A DNA stretch of 12,222 nt, taken from the NCBI GenBank assembly GCA_030633365.1, contig DAOVSY010000047.1, positions 1 to 12,222 of the forward strand, in the 5' to 3' direction. Shown here piece by piece: positions 1 to 6,289 of the stretch. Under the pieces are notes generated by a model that had not been told where the DNA came from, made no database searches, and saw only the letters and a list, made by a program, of their open reading frames with translations. Source of the DNA: Spirochaetaceae bacterium. GTDB taxonomy: Bacteria; Spirochaetota; Spirochaetia; B11-G9. The first letter of the stretch is position 1. Every line of letters begins with the position of its first letter. Made by a program: the position numbers and the translations under genes.

Positions 1-194
1 ACCTTCTTTGTTTTAATTTTTTTTCTAAGTTTTTCTGATATATTATTATCTCTAATCCAGTCAGTAATTTTCGATTCCCACCAGGCAGTTTTTATAAGTA
101 AATGAGGACAGTTTCTCTGCTCTCCCTGGCAAGCTGTAAGAATAATCATATTATCGTCAATGGATTGAGCAGGTTTAGTTGGATCTTTTTTCAT
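1..194 (-). CDS. Partial uncharacterised protein (C-terminal part off the window)
   Basis: On the minus strand an open frame reads from an ATG at 192-194 to the window edge: about 64 hydrophilic codons without a stop. The peptide begins MKKDPTKPAQSIDDNMI. It then has two cysteines six residues apart in the segment ACQGEQRNCPHLL, and a Trp-rich, basic stretch (WWESKITDW). I do not recognise the family. The Cys pair could be a metal or cluster site, but that is a guess. The start is uncertain: no clear Shine-Dalgarno precedes this ATG. The frame stays open upstream to about 250 without another ATG/GTG/TTG, while an AGGAGA lies further upstream at about 239-244 (minus strand). The gene is divergent from the copper repressor gene, so the two share the 195-321 spacer. 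The codon content looks protein-like, but a short or degraded gene is possible. Confidence 0.45.
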   Translation of the reverse strand, partial: MKKDPTKPAQSIDDNMIILTACQGEQRNCPHLLIKTAWWESKITDWIRDNNISEKLRKKIKTKK

Positions 195-268
195 ACGAAG
201 GGATGCTAACCTTATTTTAAAAATTCTGCAAGTAGATCTTTCTCCTGATTTTTATATTTGAGATGAAT

Positions 269-297
269 TTGACTTTTGTTTAGTATTTTAGTAAGTT
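269..297 (+). promoter_or_regulatory. Candidate sigma70-type promoter for the copper operon
   Basis: TTGACT at 269-274 matches the -35 consensus at five of six positions. At a 17-base spacer lies TAAGTT (292-297), a poor -10. AT-rich TATATA (297-302) is adjacent but at non-ideal spacing. The element lies just upstream of the G-rich putative operator and the repressor start codon. The call rests mainly on the -35 match and position. Confidence 0.3.
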
Positions 298-300
298 ATA

Positions 301-318
301 TAGGGTAGGGGGGTATAG
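301..318 (+). promoter_or_regulatory. Putative CsoR operator overlapping the csoR ribosome binding site
   Basis: The segment TAGGGTAGGGGGGTATAG ends 3 bases before the csoR ATG. CsoR-family repressors are known to bind G-tract operators of the general form TACCC...GGGTA. The right half here (GGGGGTAT, 309-316) fits well; the left half is GGG where CCC would be expected, so the dyad is imperfect. The same G-tract (308-313) is 8 bases from the ATG and is the only candidate ribosome binding site. Repressor binding and translation initiation signals therefore overlap, consistent with autoregulation. Confidence 0.4.
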
Positions 319-321
319 TAT

Positions 322-627
322 ATGCCGGATAAAAACAAAGAAACAGTCAAGAGGGTTGCTCACCATCAGTATGAGACAAAGTCAGATATGATAAAACGTC
401 TTAGCAGGATTGAGGGACAAATTAGAGGTATCTCCCGAATGATAGAAGAAAATGTTTATTGTGATGACATTTTAAATCAGTTTTTAAGTGTAGATGCTGC
501 AATAAACGGTGTTAGAAAAACATTGCTTGAAGCACATATGAAAAGTTGTGTAGTTGAGCAGATTCAGGATGGAAAAATGCAGGTTATTGATGAACTGCTT
601 GTTACCATTGGGAAAATGACAAAGTAG
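322..627 (+). CDS. csoR: CsoR-type Cu(I)-sensing transcriptional repressor
   Basis: This 101-residue all-helical protein belongs to the CsoR/RcnR/FrmR (DUF156) family. The core begins at residues 23-36 (MIKRLSRIEGQIRG), the family signature of helix 1. The metal ligands of copper-sensing CsoR are all present with correct spacing: Cys47, His72 and Cys76 (25 residues then 4). Tyr46 precedes the first cysteine, as in Mycobacterium CsoR. This set separates it from FrmR (formaldehyde) and RcnR (Ni/Co) members. In the family the apo-tetramer binds operator DNA and Cu(I) binding releases it. About 20 N-terminal residues form a short polar extension. It is followed after 151 bases by the copper ATPase, which it most likely represses together with itself. 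The start ATG is preceded by a G-rich ribosome binding site at 308-313. Confidence 0.93.
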   Translation: MPDKNKETVKRVAHHQYETKSDMIKRLSRIEGQIRGISRMIEENVYCDDILNQFLSVDAAINGVRKTLLEAHMKSCVVEQIQDGKMQVIDELLVTIGKMTK

Positions 628-660
628 GGGAATGATAAAAAGGTACTGAATTTTTATGTT

Positions 661-733
661 GATATGAATATAAGGCCTTTATATCATTCAGCGGCAGAGA
701 CTTTCCATGAATTGAGTGGGATAAAATTTATCC
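661..733. repeat. Two short palindromes in the csoR-copA spacer
   Basis: Within the 151-base gap are two dyads. AAGGCCTT at 672-679 is flanked by imperfect AT arms (GATAT at 661-665, ATATC at 681-685). GGATAAA-A-TTTATCC at 719-733 is a perfect 7-bp inverted repeat with a single central base. The second has no room for an RNA loop and looks more like a DNA operator dyad than a hairpin. No U-tract follows, so neither is a convincing terminator. AT-rich DNA yields such palindromes by chance fairly often. Confidence 0.3.
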
Positions 734-778
734 ATATAAATCTAAGGAAAGTGCTCGAAAGCGATTATAGGAGGAATG

Positions 779-3235
779 ATGGAAATTATTCAGTTGGATA
801 TAGAGGGTATGACCTGTGCCTCGTGTGTGGCTCATGTCGAAAAAGGTATAAAAAATGTTGGTGGTATTGATATGGCTTCAGTCAATCTTGCCACAGAAAA
901 GGCAACTGTCAGCTATGATCCTTCAGAAGTTGATATTGATTACATACTTAATGCAGTGTCAGATGCCGGATATAGGGCTTCTGTTTATACCGGGGAAAAT
1001 GATGAGAGTGAATTAAAAAGAATTAAAAATGAAAATAAGTTGAAAAATCAGCTTATTTTATCCTCTTTTTTAAGTTTTCCACTAATAATGGCCATGTTTG
1101 CAGGCCTTTTTAAAATTACTGCATTGATGTTTCTCCACAATCCACTTCTACAACTTGTTTTAGCTACACCTGTACAGTTTTATGTTGGTTACAGATTTTA
1201 TAAAACTGCTTTTAAAACAATAAGATCCGGTAGTCCAGGGATGGATGTGTTGGTTGCTCTTGGAACTTCTTCAGCATATTTTTTCAGCATTTTTAATGGT
1301 TTTATTGCAGAAAGGGCAGGTGTTGAGAGTTCAGGTCTCTATTTTGAGGCATCAGCAGTAATTATTACCCTGGTCTTACTTGGTAAATATCTGGAAATGA
1401 GAGCCAAGGGAAAGACTGCTGAGGCTATAAAAAAATTAATGGGACTGCAGCCAAAAAATGCCAGTGTTGAACGTAATGGAGAAGTTGTTGTTATTCCGAT
1501 CAGTGATGTTCTTCCAGATGACATAGTTCTTGTAAAGCCTGGAGAGAGATTTCCTGTGGATGGAATAATTGTCAGTGGAAGCACTTCTGTAGATGAAAGT
1601 ATGATAACAGGTGAAAGTATGCCTGTGGAGAAGTTGGTTGGTGATTCTCTTGTGGGGGGAACAATCAATTCCTATGGATCTGTTCGTTATAAAGCAACAC
1701 ATGTTGGAAAGGATTCTGTCCTTGCAAGAATTATTTCTGTAGTGGAAGAAGCCCAGGGTTCAAAAGCACCTATTCAAAAACTTGCAGACAAAGTTGCAGC
1801 AATTTTTGTTCCTGTTGTTCTTGGCATAGCCCTGGTAACTTTTCTTGTTTGGTGGTTAATTTTAGGCTCTCTTACCAGTGCTGTTGTATCTGCTGTAGCG
1901 GTGCTTGTTATTGCCTGCCCATGTGCTCTGGGGCTTGCTACTCCTACTGCTATTATGGTTGGAACAGGAATTGGTGCCAGCCGTGGAATTCTTATTCGGA
2001 ATGGGGAAGTACTGCAGTTAGCTGGTCAATTGGATACAGTTGTTCTTGATAAAACCGGTACTGTTACCAGAGGTAAGCCGGAACTTCAGGATATAGTTCC
2101 TCTTGCAAATTTAACAGAAGATGAAATTCTTCAAATTGCAGCTTCTCTGGAAAGTAATTCTGAACACCCTTTGGCAATGGCTGTTGTAAATGCAGCGGTC
2201 GAAAAGGATATCTTATTAAAAGATAATTCTGATTTTATGGCAATCCCCGGGAAGGGGATTCAGGGCAGTATATCAGGAAAGGCCTATCTGTTGGGAACTG
2301 AAGATTTTATGAGTTCTAATGAAATTAATATAGAACAAATTATAAATAAAAAATCAGATCTTGAATCTTTGGGTCGTACGGTAATGATTCTTGCTGTTAG
2401 ATTAAAAAAGAATACGGATTCAATTCCTGTTGGTTTAATTTCGGTGGCAGATAGTATCAAAGAGCATTCTGCTGAGGGTGTTAAACTCTTAAAAGATCTT
2501 GGTTTAAATGTTTTTATGATTACTGGTGATAATTACAGGACAGCAAAAGCAATTGCCCACACTGCTGGTATAGAAAATATTCTGGCAGGGGTGTTACCTG
2601 AAGGTAAAGCTGAAGAGGTTAGAAAGCTGCAGGAAGCAGGCAGAGTTGTTGCCATGGTTGGAGATGGTGTTAATGATGCTCCAGCTCTTGCATTGGCAGA
2701 TATTGGATTTGCCATGGGTGAAGGGTCGGATATTGCCATGGAATCTGCTGATGTTACTCTTATGAGAGGGGATTTAAGAGAGATATTTGCTGCAATATTA
2801 ATATCCAGAAAAACAATGGGTAAAATAAAACAGAATCTTTTCTGGGCTTTTTTCTACAATACTGTTGGTATACCATTTGCTGCAATGGGTTTTCTTAATC
2901 CTATAATAGCCGGAGCTGCTATGGCATTTAGCTCAGTATCTGTTGTTTCTAATTCACTTAGTTTAAAAAAATTTAAAATATCACGAAAAATTAATAATAA
3001 CTCCATGGAGGTTGAAATGAAGACTGCAAAGTTGACAACAATAATCAAAGTTGAAGGTATGACATGTAATCATTGTAAAATGAATGTAGAGAAAGCAGCA
3101 CTTAATCTGGAATCTGTTAAAGAAGCAGTTGTTGATCTTGATAAAAAAGAATTAACAATAATTTTTTCTAAAGGAGTGAGTTCTGTTGAAGAAGTTAAAG
3201 CTGCAGTTATTGAAGCTGGATATGCGCCTGTATAG
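779..3235 (+). CDS. copA: Copper-exporting P1B-type ATPase with C-terminal CopZ-like domain
   Basis: This inner-membrane pump exports Cu(I) from the cytoplasm using ATP (818 residues). The N-terminal HMA domain has GMTCASC with metal-binding Cys13 and Cys16. The ATPase motifs follow in order: TGES (277-280, actuator), transmembrane CPC (380-382), phosphorylated Asp424 in DKTGT, HP loop (SEHP 461-464) and GDGVND (628-633). YN (693-694) in helix 7 and MxxSS (715-719) in helix 8 complete the Cu(I) class P1B-1 signature. Ordinary CopA proteins end near residue 735 (NSLSLKKFK). This one continues through a Lys/Asn-rich linker into a second HMA domain (about 747-818; CNHC, Cys763 and Cys766). I start at 779, because AGGAGG (769-774) is 4 bases from it and only 1 base from the in-frame ATG at 776. 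The gene lies downstream of csoR and is probably copper-induced. Function is near certain; the fused domain is the unusual part. Confidence 0.96.
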   Translation: MEIIQLDIEGMTCASCVAHVEKGIKNVGGIDMASVNLATEKATVSYDPSEVDIDYILNAVSDAGYRASVYTGENDESELKRIKNENKLKNQLILSSFLSFPLIMAMFAGLFKITALMFLHNPLLQLVLATPVQFYVGYRFYKTAFKTIRSGSPGMDVLVALGTSSAYFFSIFNGFIAERAGVESSGLYFEASAVIITLVLLGKYLEMRAKGKTAEAIKKLMGLQPKNASVERNGEVVVIPISDVLPDDIVLVKPGERFPVDGIIVSGSTSVDESMITGESMPVEKLVGDSLVGGTINSYGSVRYKATHVGKDSVLARIISVVEEAQGSKAPIQKLADKVAAIFVPVVLGIALVTFLVWWLILGSLTSAVVSAVAVLVIACPCALGLATPTAIMVGTGIGASRGILIRNGEVLQLAGQLDTVVLDKTGTVTRGKPELQDIVPLANLTEDEILQIAASLESNSEHPLAMAVVNAAVEKDILLKDNSDFMAIPGKGIQGSISGKAYLLGTEDFMSSNEINIEQIINKKSDLESLGRTVMILAVRLKKNTDSIPVGLISVADSIKEHSAEGVKLLKDLGLNVFMITGDNYRTAKAIAHTAGIENILAGVLPEGKAEEVRKLQEAGRVVAMVGDGVNDAPALALADIGFAMGEGSDIAMESADVTLMRGDLREIFAAILISRKTMGKIKQNLFWAFFYNTVGIPFAAMGFLNPIIAGAAMAFSSVSVVSNSLSLKKFKISRKINNNSMEVEMKTAKLTTIIKVEGMTCNHCKMNVEKAALNLESVKEAVVDLDKKELTIIFSKGVSSVEEVKAAVIEAGYAPV
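2962..2976 (+). other. Candidate -1 frameshift site at the ancestral CopA C terminus
   Basis: T-TTA-AAA (2962-2968), followed by A-AAA-AAA (2965-2971), are both canonical X-XXY-YYZ slippery heptamers in the correct zero frame. A -1 slip on either leads to ATT and then TAA at 2974-2976. That would end the protein right where non-fused CopA proteins end and omit the C-terminal HMA domain. Such A-runs are common in AT-rich genes, and I see no strong downstream stem-loop, so this is only a candidate. Confidence 0.25.
3007..3235 (+). other. Internal translation start for a free CopZ-like chaperone inside copA
   Basis: GGAGG at 3007-3011 is followed after 5 bases by an ATG at 3017-3019 that is in frame with copA (Met747). 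Initiation there would give a 72-residue protein, essentially one complete HMA domain with the GMTCNHC copper site and no membrane segment. This is close to the usual length (about 70 residues) of the cytosolic copper chaperone CopZ. The stretch therefore either encodes a separate chaperone by internal initiation or is the fossil start of a once separate copZ fused to copA after loss of the copA stop codon. Sequence alone cannot decide between the two. Confidence 0.5.
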
Positions 3236-3280
3236 GAAATAATCCAGTGAATAATGAAAAACTAAAAATGAAGAATTAAG

Positions 3281-3748
3281 ATGGAGAGAAATGACAGGGA
3301 ATTAAATTTTAATACATTTAGGGTTATTATTACCCCTCTTTATCTGTATTCTGTTATTTTCCATTATATATGGGAAATGCTTCAAATGCCTTTATATGTG
3401 GGGATGCAGTTTAAAGATATTTCTTCCTGGAAAGCTTGTTTTTTTGCAACCCTTGGTGATGCAAATATTGTAATTATTATATGGTTTGCAGGGTATTTAG
3501 CTTTTAAAAATATATGGTGGTTTAAGAAATTATCTTTTTTAAAAATTGTGTTAATTTTAGGGATAGGAATATGTATTACTGTTTTTATTGAGATTCACGC
3601 TATAAAAACTGGTAGATGGGAGTACACTTTATTAATGCCAATAATACCATTAGTTAATGTGGGAATATCTCCATTAATTCAAATGATGATATTACCTTTA
3701 CTTGCTTTCTATCTAGTTAAAATAAGAGCCAATTTTACTTATTTATAA
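3281..3748 (+). CDS. Multi-pass membrane protein of unknown function in the copper operon
   Basis: This 155-residue, strongly hydrophobic protein has about four predicted membrane helices (roughly 14-35, 57-75, 85-104 and 118-147). Aromatic residues cluster at helix ends. Polar residues that stand out are His28, Trp31 and Glu32 in the first helix, Glu104 and His106, and the segment GRWEY (111-115). This is followed by MPIIPLVNVGISPLIQM (119-135), which looks like a conserved family core. I do not recognise a named family. It has no Cys-x-x-Cys or Met-rich motif, so direct copper binding is not evident. It lies 45 bases after copA, with no terminator between them and a strong terminator overlapping its own stop codon, so it is probably the last gene of the csoR-copA transcript. 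The start at 3281 has only a weak purine-rich ribosome binding site (AAGAA around 3270), so expression may rely on read-through from copA. Confidence 0.75.
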   Translation: MERNDRELNFNTFRVIITPLYLYSVIFHYIWEMLQMPLYVGMQFKDISSWKACFFATLGDANIVIIIWFAGYLAFKNIWWFKKLSFLKIVLILGIGICITVFIEIHAIKTGRWEYTLLMPIIPLVNVGISPLIQMMILPLLAFYLVKIRANFTYL

Positions 3749-3758
3749 AATTGGCTCT
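3725..3758. terminator. Bidirectional intrinsic terminator between convergent genes
   Basis: AGAGCCAATTTTA (3725-3737) and TAAAATTGGCTCT (3746-3758) form a perfect 13-bp stem with an 8-base loop (CTTATTTA). T-rich sequence follows on the plus strand (ATTTGTGTTTATT) and on the minus strand (TATTTTAA). It sits between the convergent 3281-3748 and cold-shock genes and can serve both. The left arm and the TAA stop codon of the upstream gene are part of the stem. Confidence 0.88.
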
Positions 3759-3766
3759 ATTTGTGT

Positions 3767-3961
3767 TTATTCTGATACTTTTTTTACACCAGTAGCACAA
3801 GGACCTTTTCTTCCTTCACCTACTTCGAATTCTACCTGATCGCCTTCGTCGATAAAACCCTGTACTTCATTTGTATGTACAAATAAGTCATCTCCACCTT
3901 CCTGCTGGATAAAACCATACCCTTTTGATGAATTAAACCATTTTACTGTTCCAGTTGCCAT
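3767..3961 (-). CDS. CspA-family cold-shock protein (RNA chaperone)
   Basis: This 64-residue single cold-shock domain is a five-stranded OB-fold that binds single-stranded RNA/DNA and melts secondary structure. RNP1 (KGYGFIQ, 13-19) and RNP2 (LFVHT, 26-30) are intact, as is the [10 protein letters not shown] start typical of the family. Length and sequence are canonical for bacterial Csp proteins. The conserved signature does not say whether it is cold-induced or constitutive. The minus-strand start is preceded by AGAGG (complement of 3967-3971) at about 5 bases. Transcription ends at the shared hairpin 3725-3758. It is divergent from a DEAD-box RNA helicase, a functionally related partner in RNA unwinding. 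Confidence 0.96.
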   Translation of the reverse strand: MATGTVKWFNSSKGYGFIQQEGGDDLFVHTNEVQGFIDEGDQVEFEVGEGRKGPCATGVKKVSE

Positions 3962-4323
3962 TGTAACCTCTTACTTACTCGTTAAAATTTTATTCATGCT
4001 ATAAAAATAAAGTTAATTAATCAATAGGGCTTTTGTGAAGTAATGGAAATAAATTAAATATTTTAAAAAAAATAACAAAATAGCCAGTTTATTGCAAATT
4101 TGGAAAGATAAATTTTTTTTTATGGAAAACTATTCAAAAACCAGAGTTATTGTGATGTACTGAATATATAGGGGTACTTTACATTTATTGTCAGTTTATG
4201 TTAAGTTCCAGTCTTACAAGTGGTAAATTCCGGTCTATAACCATCAAATAAATAATAATAATTAAATAGCTTCGCCTGGACTGGAGCAAAATATGTTTTG
4301 CAGGCTGGTTTTCAGGAGAAATA
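3962..4323. promoter_or_regulatory. Divergent AT-rich intergenic region between csp and the RNA helicase
   Basis: This 362-base stretch has no coding potential that I can support. For the helicase, CTTACA (4213-4218) and TATAAC (4236-4241) with a 17-base spacer form a plausible promoter, giving a leader of about 75 bases. A 9-base direct repeat TTCC(A/G)GTCT occurs at 4206-4214 and 4228-4236, period 22, around those boxes. In the leader, GCAAAA-TATG-TTTTGC (4286-4301) can form a small hairpin. The sequence CAGGAG (4313-4318) is the helicase ribosome binding site. For csp the upstream DNA is almost pure A/T and no single promoter stands out. Both genes therefore appear to have fairly long, AT-rich 5' leaders. 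Confidence 0.45.
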
Positions 4324-5637
4324 ATGATATTCGAAGAATTGGGTTTAAACCCAGAGCTTCTTAGAGCTGTCAGCTCTAGAGGCTACAAAACACCTACGCC
4401 TATTCAGGCTCAGGCTATCCCGGCAATTTTAAAGGGTAAAGATGTGTTGGGAGGGGCTCAAACAGGTACAGGTAAAACTGCAGCTTTTGCTCTACCTATA
4501 CTAAATAAACTTAATGAAGGTAAGCTTAACAATCAAAACAGGACAAAACATCCAAGGTCGCTTATTCTTACCCCAACAAGAGAATTAGCAGATCAGGTTG
4601 CAGAGAGTTTTATAGATTATGGTAAATTCCTAAATCTTAACAGTATAAAAATATATGGTGGGGTAAAAATAAATCCACAAATAGCAAATTTAAGAAATGG
4701 TACAGATATAGTTATTGCAACACCTGGTCGTCTTTTGGATCATCTACAGCAAAAAACTATCAGTCTTTCAAGCATCGAAATACTTGTACTTGATGAAGCA
4801 GATAGAATGCTGGATATGGGATTTATTAATGATATAAAGAAAATTATTAGTTTTCTTCCAAAACATCGTCAAAATTTAATGTTTTCTGCTACATATGGAA
4901 ATGATATAAAAGCCCTGGCTAAAGGGATTTTAAATGATCCTGTTTCGGTAGAGGTTACAAAAAGAAATGCTGCGGCTGATAAGGTTGAACAAGCTGTTCA
5001 TTTTATTGATAAAAATCAGAAACGGCATTTATTGGCTCACCTAATTAAAGAAGAAACCTGGTATAGAGTTTTGGTTTTTGTTAAAACAAAACATGGAGCT
5101 AACAGGCTTACTTCTCAATTAAGTAAGGCAGGCATTCCTTCTGCTGCAATTCATGGAAATAAAAGTCAGGCAGCAAGAGCAAGAGCTTTGAAGAATTTTA
5201 TTAAGGGAGATACTCAGGCTCTAATTGCAACAGATGTTGCTGCCAGAGGGCTTCATTTAGAAGATTTAAGCCATGTAGTTAATTTTGACCTTCCCAATAT
5301 CTCTGAAGATTATATTCACCGTATTGGAAGAACCGGAAGAGCTGGAAAATCAGGTATAGCCATATCTCTTGTATCTTCTGAAGATAAGCAGCACCTTAAA
5401 AAAATTGAAAAACTATTAAAAGAACCTATTCCGGTATTAACTGTTAGTGGATTTAAACCTGTTTATGAACCAGCACCTCAAAAAAGTGTATCCGGAAAGG
5501 GGAACAATTCAGGTAATTCAAATAATAGGGCTACCCATAATAATAAACCTAAAAAATTTAACTCAAAAAATAAGGGTATGGGTACCTTTGGACCTAAAGA
5601 CCATGGCTCTCAAAAAAGACGCAGACAATCAGCTTAA
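4324..5637 (+). CDS. RhlE-like DEAD-box ATP-dependent RNA helicase
   Basis: This 437-residue cytoplasmic helicase unwinds short RNA duplexes with ATP; the family acts in ribosome assembly, RNA decay and cold adaptation. All motifs are intact: Q motif (GYKTPTPIQAQ, 20-30), Walker A AQTGTGKT (45-52), PTRELA (84-89), TPGR (133-136), DEAD (157-160), SAT (188-190), ATDVAARGL (302-310) and HRIGRTGRAG (332-341). The short tail after about residue 375 is Asn/Lys/Gly-rich, low-complexity and basic. This fits the RhlE subgroup, which uses a disordered tail for RNA contact and lacks a DbpA- or CsdA-type RNA-binding domain. The exact orthologue (rhlE versus another) is not certain. AGGAGA lies 5 bases before the ATG. 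The neighbouring divergent csp gene suggests joint work on RNA structure. A hairpin terminator follows the stop codon. Confidence 0.95.
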   Translation: MIFEELGLNPELLRAVSSRGYKTPTPIQAQAIPAILKGKDVLGGAQTGTGKTAAFALPILNKLNEGKLNNQNRTKHPRSLILTPTRELADQVAESFIDYGKFLNLNSIKIYGGVKINPQIANLRNGTDIVIATPGRLLDHLQQKTISLSSIEILVLDEADRMLDMGFINDIKKIISFLPKHRQNLMFSATYGNDIKALAKGILNDPVSVEVTKRNAAADKVEQAVHFIDKNQKRHLLAHLIKEETWYRVLVFVKTKHGANRLTSQLSKAGIPSAAIHGNKSQAARARALKNFIKGDTQALIATDVAARGLHLEDLSHVVNFDLPNISEDYIHRIGRTGRAGKSGIAISLVSSEDKQHLKKIEKLLKEPIPVLTVSGFKPVYEPAPQKSVSGKGNNSGNSNNRATHNNKPKKFNSKNKGMGTFGPKDHGSQKRRRQSA

Positions 5638-5646
5638 AACAAATTA

Positions 5647-5680
5647 AAGGCCTGGGATATTTAATTTCAGGCCTTCTTCC
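5647..5680 (+). terminator. Intrinsic terminator of the helicase gene
   Basis: AAGGCCTG (5647-5654) pairs perfectly with CAGGCCTT (5668-5675) across a 13-base AT-rich loop, starting 9 bases after the helicase stop codon. The following CTTCCTTGACTT is only moderately T-rich. The next promoter begins directly after it. Confidence 0.65.
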
Positions 5681-5708
5681 TTGACTTAGCCCTATAATTA
5701 AATAAAAT
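5681..5708 (+). promoter_or_regulatory. Sigma70-type promoter for the TIGR03546-TIGR03545 pair
   Basis: TTGACT (5681-5686) and TAAAAT (5703-5708) are each five of six to consensus, with a 16-base spacer. Transcription would start near 5715, giving a leader of roughly 23 bases. A perfect TATAAT also occurs at 5693-5698, but it has no -35 partner at proper distance. The element sits immediately after the helicase terminator. Confidence 0.6.
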
Positions 5709-5737
5709 AATATAACAGAACTACTTATGGGGGTTAT

Positions 5738-6265
5738 ATGATATCTTTTATTGCAAAGTTAGTTGTAGCTTTAAATAGTAATTCCAGACCAGGGGAAATG
5801 GCATCGGGAATTGCATTTGGTTTATTACTGGCTTTTATTCCAGCTGGAAACCTTTTATGGATAACTATTTTTATTTTAGCATTTTTTATTAAACATAATA
5901 TTGCTGCTATGCTGCTTAGTTTTGGCCTTTTCCGGATAATTATATCAGTTTTTGACTCCTTTTTAGACCTAATTGGTGGGATGTTTCTGGAGATATCCGC
6001 TTTTCAGGATTTTTTTACCTATTTATACAATGTGCCTCTTTTTTCTTTTAGTAACTTTAATAATACAATTGTAATGGGAGGGTTTATTCTGGGAATGGTA
6101 CTTTGGGTTCCTGTTTTTATTCTGTTTACAATTTTGATAAAAATTTACAGGAAAAAAATTGCACCAAAAGTTGCGAATAGCAAGTTTGTAAAATTTCTTG
6201 GAAAAGTTCCTATTGTGTCAAAAATAAGTGCGTCAATTCAAAAATTATCGTTTCTTGTTTCCTAA
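5738..6265 (+). CDS. TIGR03546-family (DUF2062-like) integral membrane protein
   Basis: This 175-residue inner-membrane protein is of unknown function. The N-terminal half (17-60) has SRPGEMASGIAFGLLLAFIP followed by a second hydrophobic helix, the layout of DUF2062-like proteins. Predicted helices are at roughly 23-50, 54-82 and 110-137. A basic cytoplasmic-looking tail (138-170; KIYRKK and further lysines) ends the protein. The family assignment is from recall of the paired TIGR03546/TIGR03545 gene arrangement and the sequence pattern, not from a search. The ATG at 5738 is preceded by a G-run (5729-5733) at 4 bases, an unusual but usable ribosome binding site. The next gene begins 24 bases after the stop codon, so the two are co-transcribed and probably form one complex. 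Confidence 0.75.
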   Translation: MISFIAKLVVALNSNSRPGEMASGIAFGLLLAFIPAGNLLWITIFILAFFIKHNIAAMLLSFGLFRIIISVFDSFLDLIGGMFLEISAFQDFFTYLYNVPLFSFSNFNNTIVMGGFILGMVLWVPVFILFTILIKIYRKKIAPKVANSKFVKFLGKVPIVSKISASIQKLSFLVS

Positions 6266-6289
6266 AAGTTAAAAAAAGAGGATACTGCT

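Noticed and set aside
664..870. 68-codon open frame between csoR and copA
   Set aside because: It overlaps the start of copA in another frame, has no ribosome binding site and no recognisable domain. The copA frame with its HMA motif is clearly the real one.
3248..3280. Ten-codon leader peptide (GTG start) between copA and the 3281 gene
   Set aside because: It is too short and AT-rich to tell from chance, and it has no regulatory structure associated with it.
4162..4182. Second CsoR-like operator (ATAGGGGTACTTTAC) upstream of the helicase
   Set aside because: Only a GGGGTA core fits. There is no matching half-site, and the gene has no link to copper.
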